Shown one piece after another: positions 44,328 to 54,146 of a DNA stretch of 64,000 nucleotides. Both the position numbers and the translations under genes were made by a program. Under the pieces are notes generated by a model. It was not told where the DNA came from. It worked only from the letters and a program-made list of their open reading frames with translations, and searched no databases. The DNA lies in assembly GCF_000253155.1 (NCBI RefSeq), contig NC_015291.1:963001-1027000 (forward strand). The letters are read 5' to 3'. Origin of the DNA: Streptococcus oralis Uo5 (GTDB taxonomy: Bacteria > Bacillota > Bacilli > Lactobacillales > Streptococcaceae). Every line of letters begins with the position of its first letter. The first letter of the stretch is position 1.

Positions 44328-44984
44328 TTATAGCTCTTCAATTTCAGTTAATGTTAGTGTTTTATAGTAGTCTGGGATTTGTGGCATTCTTAATAGTACA
44401 AAGGACCACCACGAAATTATGCCATTTATAACCAATATAGCACTTTCATAACCACTGTCAAGTCCTATAAAAAATGCCAAACATATAATGTTAATTCCAA
44501 GTGTGAAAAACAACCAATCAATTATTCGTTTACCTTTGGGTTCAAAAACAAGTCGACGACGTTTACTATTTTGGGGAACTCTTGATTCAAACTTTCTTAC
44601 CGCACTTTTTTCATAAAAGACAGCCATAAGATAAGACAAAAATACAGAGAAAGCAAATAACACTACTTTCATTAAAATTTGCTGATTGATTCCCCAGCTA
44701 ATAAAGGCATCTTTCATCAGCGTATGAGAGATGCCAACAAGTGGCTGAATCATGATAACTAGAGCAGTAGATGCGCCTATTGGTGTCTTCGATTTTATTC
44801 TAAAACTATCATTAGATGGAGATAGCTCAACCATTTCAGCGGTAACCTCTTTCGGAAGTGAACCGAAGAAATAGGATTTGCCTTTTATAGTGGTAGGATC
44901 TAATATATAACTTTTATTCTTAAACTCAACGATTCTAAAAACTGCTATATTCGAATATTTAAATTTTAATTCCACATTTACCAC
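44328..44984 (-). CDS. Tandem polytopic membrane protein, copy 1 (putative orphan immunity protein)
   Basis: Promoter-proximal copy of the array. It shows FRIVEFKNKSYILDPTT, SYFFGSLPKEVTAEMVELS, four membrane segments and SGYESAILVINGIISWW. The real start is probably GTG 44975 (MELKFKYSN), properly spaced behind GGGTGG, rather than GTG 44984. Its N-terminus is closest to copies 4 and 5. No promoter close upstream is obvious, because the preceding 150 bases are a gene remnant. Confidence 0.78.
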   Translation of the reverse strand: MVNVELKFKYSNIAVFRIVEFKNKSYILDPTTIKGKSYFFGSLPKEVTAEMVELSPSNDSFRIKSKTPIGASTALVIMIQPLVGISHTLMKDAFISWGINQQILMKVVLFAFSVFLSYLMAVFYEKSAVRKFESRVPQNSKRRRLVFEPKGKRIIDWLFFTLGINIICLAFFIGLDSGYESAILVINGIISWWSFVLLRMPQIPDYYKTLTLTEIEEL

Positions 44985-45125
44985 CCAAACACTTTCTGAA
45001 TTGATTTAACAAATCTTGATTCAATTTCGCAAACACTTTACAATATTTCATTTCCAATTCAACACTACTTTCGATAATACTGCAGACACTTCGACTCGGC
45101 GGTTGCTTTTTTCAATTTCGTTCAT
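44985..45125 (-). pseudogene. Decayed 3' end of a gene upstream of the membrane protein array
   Basis: On the - strand the gap reads in shifting frames as MNEIEKSNRRVEVSAVLSKV, then CSIIESSVELEMKYCKVFA, and finally SVCEIESRFVKSIQKVFGW with a stop just before copy 1. No single frame is open. It is the longest of the remnants that precede each array member and suggests the lost protein was helical near its end. It probably was the original partner (toxin-like) gene. Confidence 0.55.
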
Positions 45126-45132
45126 GAACACC

Positions 45133-45801
45133 TCATTCTTTTTCAAAAATAACACTACTAATTTGCACAATCTTTTGATTAGATTTTAGTTGAATAGTTA
45201 CTCTATATATAGTTGAGCTGGAATAATTTACTAATACTATACATGTTGTTTCCTCTGGTAAATCATATTTGCTTTTTAGATGTTTATAGAGGTCAGAGTT
45301 ATTTTCTGGCTGATATACAATCTCACGAAGTTCTGTTTCTGCACTCTTAAAAGTCTCCTTTACATCTAGAGAAGTAAAGAAATCTCTTTGTACCACTAGA
45401 TTAAGAATTTCTTCATCATATAAAGGAGTTACCTCCGACCCATAATTTAACTTCCCATTAGAATATGTAACCGGAACAGTTTCGTTATTCTCCCCAATTG
45501 TTATTGTATAATCACCTTTAATATCAGCTTGAGTGATATCTAAATCCACTTCGTATTTTTTAACTTCATCTTGATTTTTTATATAAATTCTACTAGTGTA
45601 TGCCTTTAATCCCGTAAAATCTTTCTTGTCTTGTTCTAAAAATTTAAACATAGGTTCAAACGTTTTTTCAAATTCGTACTGTTCTTTTGTTCTGTTTTTG
45701 GGAATGGTCTCACCACCCAAACTACACCCATTCAGTGAAAATAGTGATATCAGTATGATGATCAAGGCAGAAAGCCATAATAAATGCTTATATTTTTTCA
45801 T
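45133..45801 (-). CDS. Hypothetical lipoprotein, 222 aa
   Basis: Signal peptide KKYKHLLWLSALIIILISLF followed by lipobox LNGC (Cys at about residue 26) predicts lipid anchoring on the outer face. The mature part has YTSRIYIKNQDEVKKYEVDL and YSNGKLNYGSEVTPLYDEE, beta-rich, acidic. No family recognised. A lipoprotein beside membrane-protein and acidic-protein cassettes could be another immunity-type factor; this is only context. Confidence 0.78.
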   Translation of the reverse strand: MKKYKHLLWLSALIIILISLFSLNGCSLGGETIPKNRTKEQYEFEKTFEPMFKFLEQDKKDFTGLKAYTSRIYIKNQDEVKKYEVDLDITQADIKGDYTITIGENNETVPVTYSNGKLNYGSEVTPLYDEEILNLVVQRDFFTSLDVKETFKSAETELREIVYQPENNSDLYKHLKSKYDLPEETTCIVLVNYSSSTIYRVTIQLKSNQKIVQISSVIFEKE

Positions 45802-46035
45802 TTATATCTCCAAAAATAAAAAGTCTAAAACTATTATAGCATGAACACGCTGAAAATGACTTTCTATAACCATTTAGATTCATTCATAAAATGCATTTAA
45901 AGACAATTGACCTATTGATAGGAAAACTTGATAGTTTAAAAGCTTTGACCTTACTCTTGTAGAAAAAAGACATTCAAGAAAATCTTAAATGCCTGTATAA
46001 ATAGTGTATTAAGGATATTGCTTGTTAAACTTCTC

Positions 46036-46434
46036 CTAACCAGGATCGACATTAAGAAATCTTACTGTATAGCCACTATCGGTATATAGAAACTCTATTT
46101 GCAATCTCATATCTACTAATTCAGAATTTGAAGTCAAATCATAATCAACAGCAAACCCAGTCTGGTCATCATAATCATAAATTTCCAATTGAGAGTACTC
46201 ATAAGGCGGATTGAAATGACACTCCACACCATACTCATCAATCGTGTCAAAATCATTCAATTCTAATGTCTTTTCAACATAACTAAAGAATTCGTTTAAA
46301 TCGTCAATCTCTGACTCATCGACATAGTTCATAATGTCTTCATATTTTTTCAGGTGAATAGCCTTTAAAATATTTGTGATAACGTCTATAACCTTTTCTT
46401 TTTTATACTTATCAATTAATTCCATAGATGCCAC
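46036..46434 (-). CDS. Acidic hypothetical protein, paralogue A
   Basis: The 132-aa protein is very acidic and closely related to the protein at 47551-47961: both share DVITNILKAIHLKKYEDI-type start, DEYGVECHFNPPYEYSQL / DEYGVDCNFHPNYEYSQL, and end in NVDPG / DVDPG. The fold looks NTF2-like or immunity-like (alpha then beta), but I cannot name it. An ADP-ribosylglycohydrolase stub precedes it. A 230-base gap downstream of its end holds nothing I can identify. Confidence 0.78.
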   Translation of the reverse strand: MASMELIDKYKKEKVIDVITNILKAIHLKKYEDIMNYVDESEIDDLNEFFSYVEKTLELNDFDTIDEYGVECHFNPPYEYSQLEIYDYDDQTGFAVDYDLTSNSELVDMRLQIEFLYTDSGYTVRFLNVDPG

Positions 46435-46454
46435 CTTTCTACTTAACTAAACCA

Positions 46455-46559
46455 TCATTTTCCTGCTAAGAAAAGATCCCATCGTTCAATGACATTCTTT
46501 AACGGCTCGTCTAGATAGGAATAGGCCTTTTCCTTATCTCCAATAATTGCTCCTAGCAT
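46455..46559 (-). pseudogene. ADP-ribosylglycohydrolase remnant, internally deleted
   Basis: A 34-codon frame with a perfect ribosome site (AAGGAGG) starts MLGAIIGD, the typical start of ADP-ribosylglycohydrolases, and jumps to KEKAYSYLDEPLKNVIERWD, which looks like the C-terminal end of the same family. Most of the gene is missing. Lies directly upstream of acidic paralogue A. Confidence 0.7.
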
Positions 46560-46599
46560 GGCATTCCTCCTTGTGAACTATTGGTTTAGACTAACTTTT

Positions 46600-47217
46600 C
46601 TACTTCCTATACTCTTTTATTCTATCAGCATATTCAGTCGAAAGATTCTTTGAATAAATTTTTTCATTACTCGAATTTCTAACTTCTTTCCAAAGAATAG
46701 AAGCTACTTTTAACTTGTTTGAGTAGTTACGACTATTTTCGTCTGCACAGAAGTCCTTTAAAAATTGGTTCCATTGACAAACCGAATGATCATACTTGGC
46801 ATAATCTGAATTTCCATCATAAACTTTTAGCATGTCTTGGATTGTAAAATTCAAATCATTTACTTTTTTTACTTTTCTCCAAGCGGTGGCCATATTAGCA
46901 GTAAATTTAAAGGGCGAAACACCTGTTAAAGTTGAGAAATATTCTCTAAAGTTTGCATTAAAGGAGAATCCACATTCAAGTAAGGGCGTATCTAAAGTAA
47001 CGACTTCTACTCGTTTCTTTTTCCTTTTTACTGATGATTTTTTAATCAAATTCCCATTGAAGTACTGCTCAATAATATCATTGAGTTCTTGTTTTGTACC
47101 TCTATTTTCAAGTCCTAATGACTGGCATATCTGTGAAAGTTCATCACGATACCAATAGTATTTATTAAATTCATCAAAGGATGTGATTTTATCAAACTCA
47201 GGTCTGCTTTCTATCAA
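46600..47217 (-). CDS. SAP-domain protein
   Basis: The 205-aa protein starts with a SAP-like helix-extended-helix (about residues 12-55: FNKYYWYRDELSQICQSLGL... GTKQELNDII), a small nucleic-acid-binding fold, then a basic linker (KKSSVKRKKKRVEV) and a C-terminal domain with FREYFSTLTGVSPFKFTANM and WNQFLKDFCADENS. Similar SAP plus C-terminal-domain proteins occur in Firmicutes without known function. It may bind DNA or RNA. Confidence 0.82.
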   Translation of the reverse strand: MIESRPEFDKITSFDEFNKYYWYRDELSQICQSLGLENRGTKQELNDIIEQYFNGNLIKKSSVKRKKKRVEVVTLDTPLLECGFSFNANFREYFSTLTGVSPFKFTANMATAWRKVKKVNDLNFTIQDMLKVYDGNSDYAKYDHSVCQWNQFLKDFCADENSRNYSNKLKVASILWKEVRNSSNEKIYSKNLSTEYADRIKEYRK

Positions 47218-47550
47218 TATAACACTCCTTAAAGTCAGTTTAGGTTTTCATCTCAAAATAATGGAGTTTTAGTTTCTTTATTTTGAGGATTAGCAACGTT
47301 TCACTAACAAACTTACACACTCAGCGGTTCGGACTTGCCGTATCATCAGTGAGAAACAAAGTCTTTTCCATCTTCTAAAGAATCAAACACGACAAAATCT
47401 TTAGAATAATCATTTTGGTACAATTCCAATAGATACATCTTTCATTTTCCCAATATTTGAAAAACTAACCGATATTTTAAGCAACTTACAATCAAATTAT
47501 CTAGCCTTAATATACGCATTTATTATATAACGAAGATAATTAAGTGCGGT
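47218..47550. other. Gene-free gap with an ADP-ribosylglycohydrolase fragment
   Basis: Contains no complete gene. On the - strand at about 47357-47321 it encodes FLTDDTASPNR and a stop, the same fragment that ends the glycohydrolase stub at 48036-48164 (FFTDDTVSPNH). The rest is A/T-rich with no clear promoter or hairpin. Confidence 0.6.
47295..47358 (-). repeat. Direct repeat, copy 1 (other copy 48009-48072)
   Basis: About 64 bases, including GTTTCACTAACAAAC and GGTTCGGACTT on the + strand, are nearly identical between 47295-47358 and 48009-48072. Both copies span the truncated end of an ADP-ribosylglycohydrolase frame and lie upstream of an unrelated small gene (SAP protein, acidic paralogue B). 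Confidence 0.8.
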
Positions 47551-47961
47551 TTATCCAGGATCAACATCTATAGAAGTTATTTTGTAACCATCATTATTGT
47601 ATAAAAATTCTAATTGTAGGGTTAAATCTACTAATTCAGAATCGGAGGTCATCTCATATTCAACAACAAAGCCAGTTTGATCATTAAATTCATAAACTTG
47701 TAGTTGGGAGTACTCATAATTCGGATGGAAATTACAATCTACACCATATTCATCAATTTTATCAAAATCATTTAATTGTAATGAATCGTCAATATATTCA
47801 AGTAACTCTCTTACATCATCAACTTCTGAACCATCAACACAATCCAAAATATCTCTATAATTATTTAGATGAATTGCTCTTAAAATCTTTTTAAGTATTT
47901 CAATTACTTTTTCTTCATCTAGGTAGTTTTCTTTGTACTCAAAATCATCGAATATTCCCAT
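47551..47961 (-). CDS. Acidic hypothetical protein, paralogue B
   Basis: The 136-aa acidic protein is homologous over its whole length to the 46036 protein (shared VIEILKKILRAIHLNNYRDI pattern, DSELVDLTLQLEFLYN, ending DVDPG). It is preceded by its own glycohydrolase stub, so the stub-plus-acidic-gene unit is present twice. Function unknown; duplication and acidity fit an immunity or antidote role. Confidence 0.78.
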   Translation of the reverse strand: MGIFDDFEYKENYLDEEKVIEILKKILRAIHLNNYRDILDCVDGSEVDDVRELLEYIDDSLQLNDFDKIDEYGVDCNFHPNYEYSQLQVYEFNDQTGFVVEYEMTSDSELVDLTLQLEFLYNNDGYKITSIDVDPG

Positions 47962-48035
47962 GATAATACTCCCTTTTTGTAATCAACTTTAAATCTTATA
48001 AATATTAAAAATGTTTCACTAACAAACTCACACAC

Positions 48036-48164
48036 TCAGTGGTTCGGACTTACCGTATCATCCGTGAAAAAACAATCATCACAAAATAAAGGAAAATCCT
48101 TCGTTTTGATATTGTTCCATTCGTAAACTGAACCTACAATATCTCCAACTATTGCTCCTAGCAT
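48036..48164 (-). pseudogene. ADP-ribosylglycohydrolase remnant, truncated after 42 codons
   Basis: With a perfect AAGGAGG site, the frame starts MLGAIVGDIVGSVYEWNNIK and continues to CFFTDDTV, the metal-binding TDDT motif of ADP-ribosylglycohydrolases (DraG/ARH family), then shifts to SPNH and a stop. The remaining roughly 200 residues are absent. Confidence 0.85.
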
Positions 48165-48175
48165 CCGTTTCCTCC

Positions 48176-48982
48176 TTATGGCATATCAGATTCGTTACAC
48201 ATTTCTAATGAGTCACTCTTTAAAAAGGGCACCACCAAATCAATCCACTCATAAGGCAGGTAAGCTGATAAATAGCCGTGGTTATAGCCCTTTGCTTCAT
48301 ACAAAATTGTATTTGAATGTAGCTGATGAAATAATTTCGCTGATTCTTTCACACAGTTCAATTCTTTTTCACCATAGATATACAGAACCTGAGCCTTGCT
48401 AGCAGAAATCATATCTTTCAGCTTGTAACATCCCATATAATTTTTGTAAATGGTCACCAATGTTTTGACAGGGGTCCTTGGCAAATCCTCCAAATAATAA
48501 GCTTTTATTTCCTCTGGATAAGCCAGTTTAGGATAGAGTTTGTTCATCATGCTTAAGTGAAGTTTGCAAGAGAATTTATTGAACATCAGTTTACCAAATA
48601 GAGACACTAGAAAGATGCTGATTTTAGCTAACCTTGGTTGAGGAATGCAGAGGCTTCCATCTATGATGGCCTTCTCAGCAATTTCACTGTCTAAAGACAA
48701 AAGCTCAATGGCAATTTGACCACCAAGTGAAACACCACCGATTGCAAACAATTTCCCACCACAGTTTGCTTTGATATAGTCTAGAATCTCCAAAGCAGAA
48801 TCTTCAGTAGAAACATAATCAAGTTGATATTCCTCGCCGTGGCCATTCAAAGTTGGTAGAATAATACGGTATTCTTTTGACAAGATTCGTGCTTGACGAA
48901 GATAATTCCACCAAGAACTGCCACCACCATGTATTAGTAAAATAGGAGGCAAATTCTTATCACCAAATTCATGGAATTTCAT
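48176..48982 (-). CDS. Alpha/beta hydrolase
   Basis: This 268-aa cytosolic hydrolase has the oxyanion loop PILLIHGGGSSWWNY, the nucleophile elbow GGVSLGGQIA (Ser), LYIYGEKE (acid region) and a late His in GYNHGYL. A cap lies between about residues 115 and 200. The family covers esterases, lipases and lactonases; substrate unknown. It ends 12 bases before the glycohydrolase stub start. Confidence 0.88.
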   Translation of the reverse strand: MKFHEFGDKNLPPILLIHGGGSSWWNYLRQARILSKEYRIILPTLNGHGEEYQLDYVSTEDSALEILDYIKANCGGKLFAIGGVSLGGQIAIELLSLDSEIAEKAIIDGSLCIPQPRLAKISIFLVSLFGKLMFNKFSCKLHLSMMNKLYPKLAYPEEIKAYYLEDLPRTPVKTLVTIYKNYMGCYKLKDMISASKAQVLYIYGEKELNCVKESAKLFHQLHSNTILYEAKGYNHGYLSAYLPYEWIDLVVPFLKSDSLEMCNESDMP

Positions 48983-49136
48983 GTTTAAACTCCTTACTGT
49001 AGGGCTTTCACTAGATAAATACTTGTTAAACCAGTTTGAACAAGCAGTGATGTCTCATCAAATAGAAAAGTCCCTAACATTGATTATCTAGAATGACCAC
49101 ACGTTACTTTCAATAATGGATATCCTGATCTAAATT

Positions 49137-49871
49137 TTAAAATGTTGTTTCCTTACTAATTCTATTACTCGCCAATATAGTATAAATCAAATAACCAATA
49201 AAAATGATAATAAAAATAAGATTAATTTTTAACACAAAATAGAGATTTAGCAAATTTGCGAACGCATGAAATAATACACAGTATCCAACAGATTTCGTTT
49301 GACGGTAAAGAAGCCCTAAAACAAAACTTAAAAATAATGTATATATAAAAAATAAAATAAAAGGAAATCCTTGATGACTTTCTCCAACTATAAACCATAA
49401 AGGCAGATGCCAAATCCCCCAAATTGATCCTACAATCAAATTAGATTGCCAATAAGTATATTTTTTATCAAGTAAGGGTTGTAATATACCTCTCCATCCT
49501 AATTCTTCATGTCCACCACCAAAAAAAATTAGTTGTATAAAGAATAATGGCATCAGATAAATTGATACTCCGTTTAATTCTAAGGAAGATACAGAAAATA
49601 GTATCAAAATTGCTAACATATGATAAATGAAATAAATACTACTATTTTCTATCTTATTAAATAAAAAATGTTTAAATTTTATATTATTACTTTTTAAATA
49701 AAAGCCACTTGCAATAGCTGGACCAAGTGCACCTACTATATGTAATGTTCTTCCTATAATCGTTTCTAATCCAAAAATATGAGATTGCGTAAAGATGGCA
49801 AGAATCCCCCAAGCTATATAAGTAATTCCAAATGTAAAACAAAGATAATTTTTTAATTTCTTTTTTGTCAA
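49137..49871 (-). CDS. CPBP-family intramembrane metalloprotease
   Basis: This 244-aa polytopic protein of the CPBP/Abi (Rce1-like) family has motif 1 EELGWRGILQPLL (EExxxR), motif 2 GIWHLPLWFIVG (HxxxF) and motif 3 VLFHAFANLLN (HxxN). Such proteins process prenylated or bacteriocin-related peptides and often act as bacteriocin immunity factors. The frame opens at TTG 49871, but a better start with ribosome site (AAGGG, ATG 49881) is one base out of frame: an A6 run (49861-49866) in place of A5 separates it from the body. So this copy may be frameshifted near its start. Confidence 0.85.
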   Translation of the reverse strand: MTKKKLKNYLCFTFGITYIAWGILAIFTQSHIFGLETIIGRTLHIVGALGPAIASGFYLKSNNIKFKHFLFNKIENSSIYFIYHMLAILILFSVSSLELNGVSIYLMPLFFIQLIFFGGGHEELGWRGILQPLLDKKYTYWQSNLIVGSIWGIWHLPLWFIVGESHQGFPFILFFIYTLFLSFVLGLLYRQTKSVGYCVLFHAFANLLNLYFVLKINLIFIIIFIGYLIYTILASNRISKETTF

Positions 49872-49977
49872 TTTCTGTCATTTTATCGCCCTTATCTTGA
49901 TTATTTTATGAATAATATTTTTACTGCTTCTTAGTTGCTCTCGATTTATAACTACCTATATTCTATCACAAAAACAC

Positions 49978-50006
49978 AAAAAAGCCTTACAATCAAGGCT
50001 TTTCAT
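49978..50006 (-). terminator. Terminator after the S51-like peptidase gene
   Basis: On the - strand AAGCCTT pairs with AAGGCTT around GATTGT and is followed by TTTT, 55 bases past the gene's stop. Confidence 0.8.
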
Positions 50007-50059
50007 TATTCATTTCGTCAATACTTTAGTTTCGTAGATTCAGATTCGCATGATTAAAA

Positions 50060-50668
50060 CTAGTCAATTTTCTCTATGATATTTCCAAGTTTATCCAATA
50101 CAAGACAGGAATGATCATTTAGTGGAATTATGGGAACATCAACAAGTTCTTCAGCTCTATCCTTATTTGCTTTATCTTTCCATGAATCATAATGAACACT
50201 AATTAAAAACTGACTAAAGACTCCTAATCCATTTTTTATCTTTATCTGATGTTCTGAATTATCATTAGGTGAGACATAGACTTTTTCTCCTAATAATAGG
50301 GCTCCTGCAGAAAACCCTATAACTTTTGCCCCTTTATTAAGCATATGATCGATATAATTTTTGAACTCCTGATTGACATAAGTAGCTATATATTTTTCCG
50401 TATTTCCACCACCGATGATAATTAGATCAGCATCTAAATAGCTATCAAAATTAATCTGCTCAATGTCCAAAAGTAAGTAATCAGTGTTTAGATTAGGAAA
50501 TTGACTTTGGAAAGCTTCCGTGTACTTTTTCATATAGGGTTGCCAATTATCTCGAAAAACTGTAAAAATAACAATTCTTTCAATCTTGCTTGATGATACA
50601 ATTTTTTCAACAATGCTATATTTCGTTATTGGGGGATTCCCACCCATCAAAAAAATTTGTTCTTTCAA
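50060..50668 (-). CDS. Type 1 glutamine amidotransferase-like (peptidase S51, PepE-like) protein
   Basis: The 202-aa protein resembles aspartyl dipeptidase PepE (family S51): IFLMGGNPP at the start, DLIIIGGGNTEKYIATY, the nucleophile Ser in VIGFSAGALLLGEKV and a downstream His in ISVHYDSWKDK. Cytosolic. The Ser-His arrangement is intact, so peptidase activity is plausible. Single gene. Confidence 0.85.
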   Translation of the reverse strand: MKEQIFLMGGNPPITKYSIVEKIVSSSKIERIVIFTVFRDNWQPYMKKYTEAFQSQFPNLNTDYLLLDIEQINFDSYLDADLIIIGGGNTEKYIATYVNQEFKNYIDHMLNKGAKVIGFSAGALLLGEKVYVSPNDNSEHQIKIKNGLGVFSQFLISVHYDSWKDKANKDRAEELVDVPIIPLNDHSCLVLDKLGNIIEKID

Positions 50669-50931
50669 GTTAACACACTTTCTAAAGAGACATAAAGTTT
50701 AAACAAGTTTATTCATAATTGTCATTATAACTGTTACAAAAAAATTATTCAAATTCCTGACTATCTCAACTTGTACAAGCTGAGTCACACACATCATATG
50801 TCTTGACTGTTATTTCAGTGAATTCCTATAGAAAAGTATTGAATGCAATGCTTATCAATACAAATTCAAAAATCTCAGAATCGGAAGCAGTCAACTAAGT
50901 CCCGAATAAAACAGATGAGTCGATTAAATGA

Positions 50932-51516
50932 TTAGACTTTAAATTGTCTCGGGATAACAATAAACAAAAGTGTTACTAGGACTGACAGTCCTACTCCTGC
51001 TGGGAAGATTGTCAGAGACAAGATAAGCCCTAACATTTTAATACCAATATCCCATCGTATCCAACGTTTTCGTCCTCGTCTTAACGCATGCATCTCAGCT
51101 ATATCATTCACTTCATCCAAGGTACGGTAATACCATAATACTGAAAAGCTAATGAGTAGAACGATTACCCCATAGAATGCTTGCATGCTACCATTGTCGA
51201 AATGGGTTGCTATGAGCTGAGTAGTATAGGGAAAAAGGGAGGAGAAAAAGAGCATGATAATGGTTGCCCAGACTGTTTTTTGGCTAACTTTTTTAATGAG
51301 ATGCGAAGAAGAATGGATATTGACCCACATAGCTCCCAGCCAAAAGAAAGAAATACCGTAGGCAAGAAAATTGGTTCTAAGCTCCCATAGTCCTTGTAAA
51401 TCAAAGGTTTTTGGCTTTTCCAGCTCCAAAACCAAGATAGTCATAACGATGGCTAACACAGCGTCAATAAAGGCTCCCAAACGTTCCTTTTCCATTATTT
51501 GCGGTTGTTTTTTCAT
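50932..51516 (-). CDS. TMEM175-family (DUF1211) ion channel protein
   Basis: The 194-aa protein has the DUF1211/TMEM175 start ERLGAFIDAVLAIVMTILVLE, where R-x-x-F-x-D is the signature of these tetrameric K+-type channels (Asp conserved; the usual Ser of FSD is Ile here, as in several Firmicute copies). About five to six membrane segments follow. ATG 51516 is chosen since AAAGGA is spaced for it; the frame begins one codon earlier at TTG. Confidence 0.88.
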   Translation of the reverse strand: MKKQPQIMEKERLGAFIDAVLAIVMTILVLELEKPKTFDLQGLWELRTNFLAYGISFFWLGAMWVNIHSSSHLIKKVSQKTVWATIIMLFFSSLFPYTTQLIATHFDNGSMQAFYGVIVLLISFSVLWYYRTLDEVNDIAEMHALRRGRKRWIRWDIGIKMLGLILSLTIFPAGVGLSVLVTLLFIVIPRQFKV

Positions 51517-51649
51517 CAAATAGTCCTTTCGATTCTATTCTATCCAAGTGCCTGATTATTTCAGTCACACAATAACTTTATTTTTATATATGTTCAAGAC
51601 TCCAGTGGAGTTTTGAAGCATCTCGCTTTGAAATAAAAAAGCGAGTGGA

Positions 51650-53020
<1,371 letters not shown>

Positions 53021-53031
53021 CTATCGGCCGA

Positions 53032-53062
53032 CAAAAAAGACGGCAACATTTCTGTTACCATC
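53032..53062 (-). terminator. Terminator of the DUF1002 gene
   Basis: On the - strand GATGGTAACA pairs with TGTTGCCGTC (two G-T pairs) around GAAA, followed by TTTTTT. It overlaps the initiation region of the rlmCD promoter. Confidence 0.8.
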
Positions 53063-53063
53063 T

Positions 53064-53092
53064 ATTATATCATGAAATGACCTAAGCACCAA
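53064..53092 (-). promoter_or_regulatory. Promoter of rlmCD, within the end of the DUF1002 gene
   Basis: On the - strand TTGGTG (53092-53087), 17 bases, TATAAT (53069-53064) with TG extension (TGATATAAT). The -35 lies in the last codons of the upstream gene. Transcripts from here would begin inside the terminator stem and so escape it. Confidence 0.65.
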
Positions 53093-54057
53093 AACTCTTG
53101 AAGAAGTTGACAATGGCTTGCCAAAGAGAGCTAAAGAAGTTGCCCCCCTCTTCTAGCGCTTTATTTGCATCAAAGTTGAGATTGATATTTTTAAAACTAT
53201 CTCCAGCTTGGGATACAATACTTTCCTTGAGGTCATTTAGGGTTTTAGTGAAATCAGCATTGTTCAAAATGTCACTCTTTGAGAGGTTGAGTGCAAAATT
53301 GATGATGATATTGACCTGGTTTCCTGTTATAACCTGATCGAGTTTGTAGTTTTTTAGTGTGTCTTCTACAATTTTGCGGACATCTTCTTCTGTCAGATTT
53401 CCTTTGGCTTCTTTTGCCTTTGCGATTCCTGCCTTGATATCTGCCAAAGCCACATTGAGCTTATTGGCATCGTAGCCTGACTTGTCCTTGTTTTCAGCAT
53501 TGATATCGGACAAGGCTTTTAGTTCTTCTTGGGCCAGGTCTTTATTGGCTTGCGGTACTTTAGCACCATTGGCCTCTAACGAGTAGTAAATCCCAGCTAG
53601 GGCGCTCTCACCTGTAACTGGAATAGGGGCTGCAACTGTGATTTTGGCATGCTCAACTCCCAGCGTCACCGCTGCATTACGGTACATATCCTGCGTCACC
53701 TTGGTGATATTTTCAGGCGTTTCAATCTTGACCTCTAGAGGTGATTTGTCACCCAGCTTTTGAATCTTAGCCGATGAATAGAGTTGTAGACTAGCATCAT
53801 TAGCCACATTCATAATTTTCGAATAGATATCGGGTGTCATAGTTTTGATATCTTTAGTGTCTTTTTGATGCGTCATAGCCAAGTTTGCTAAGAGTTTTGT
53901 TTTTTTGGTCTTCAGATAGAGAAGAACCTAGGACATATTCTGGTTGTACATAGGTTTCATCGATTACTTTTTGAACATCGGTTGCTGCGTGGACGCTTGT
54001 CATAGCTGTTACAGCCCACAAAACTGCAGCGCTTGTTAGAAAGAGTTTCTTTCTCAT
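53082..54057 (-). pseudogene. DUF1002-family secreted protein, interrupted by a frameshift
   Basis: The first 67 codons (from 54057) encode a signal peptide (KKLFLTSAAVLWAVTAMTSVHA) and the DUF1002 start VLGSSLSEDQKNKTLSKLGYDASK, then stop. The rest of the family (DTKDIKTMTPDIYSKIMNVA ... FFSSLWQAIVNFFKSFGA) continues in another frame to 53082. Removing one A from the A5 run at 53866-53862 (CATCAAAAAGAC) joins the parts into one protein of about 325 aa. So this is a homopolymer frameshift in an otherwise undamaged gene, either real (perhaps reversible) or a sequencing error. Function of the family is unknown; extracellular. Confidence 0.85.
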
Positions 54058-54117
54058 AGGGTATTCCCTCCTTTACCTTTCTAGGGTAATAAAACAATCT
54101 TAAAGAAAGCTTATAGT

Positions 54118-54146
54118 GAAAAACACCTGGTCAAACCAGATGTTTA
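54118..54146 (-). terminator. Terminator of the lysozyme-like gene (end of the tdk operon)
   Basis: On the - strand ACATCTGG pairs with CCAGGTGT around TTTGA and is followed by TTTTTC, overlapping the last bases of the coding region. Confidence 0.8.

Noticed and set aside
51625..51648. Terminator of rlmCD (CTCGCTTT/AAAGCGAG)
   Set aside because: The stem is good but no T run follows on the - strand, so I did not call it an intrinsic terminator.
53854..54057. A separate 67-aa secreted peptide gene
   Set aside because: It is the 5' part of the DUF1002 gene; the family sequence continues in the next frame after a single-base shift.
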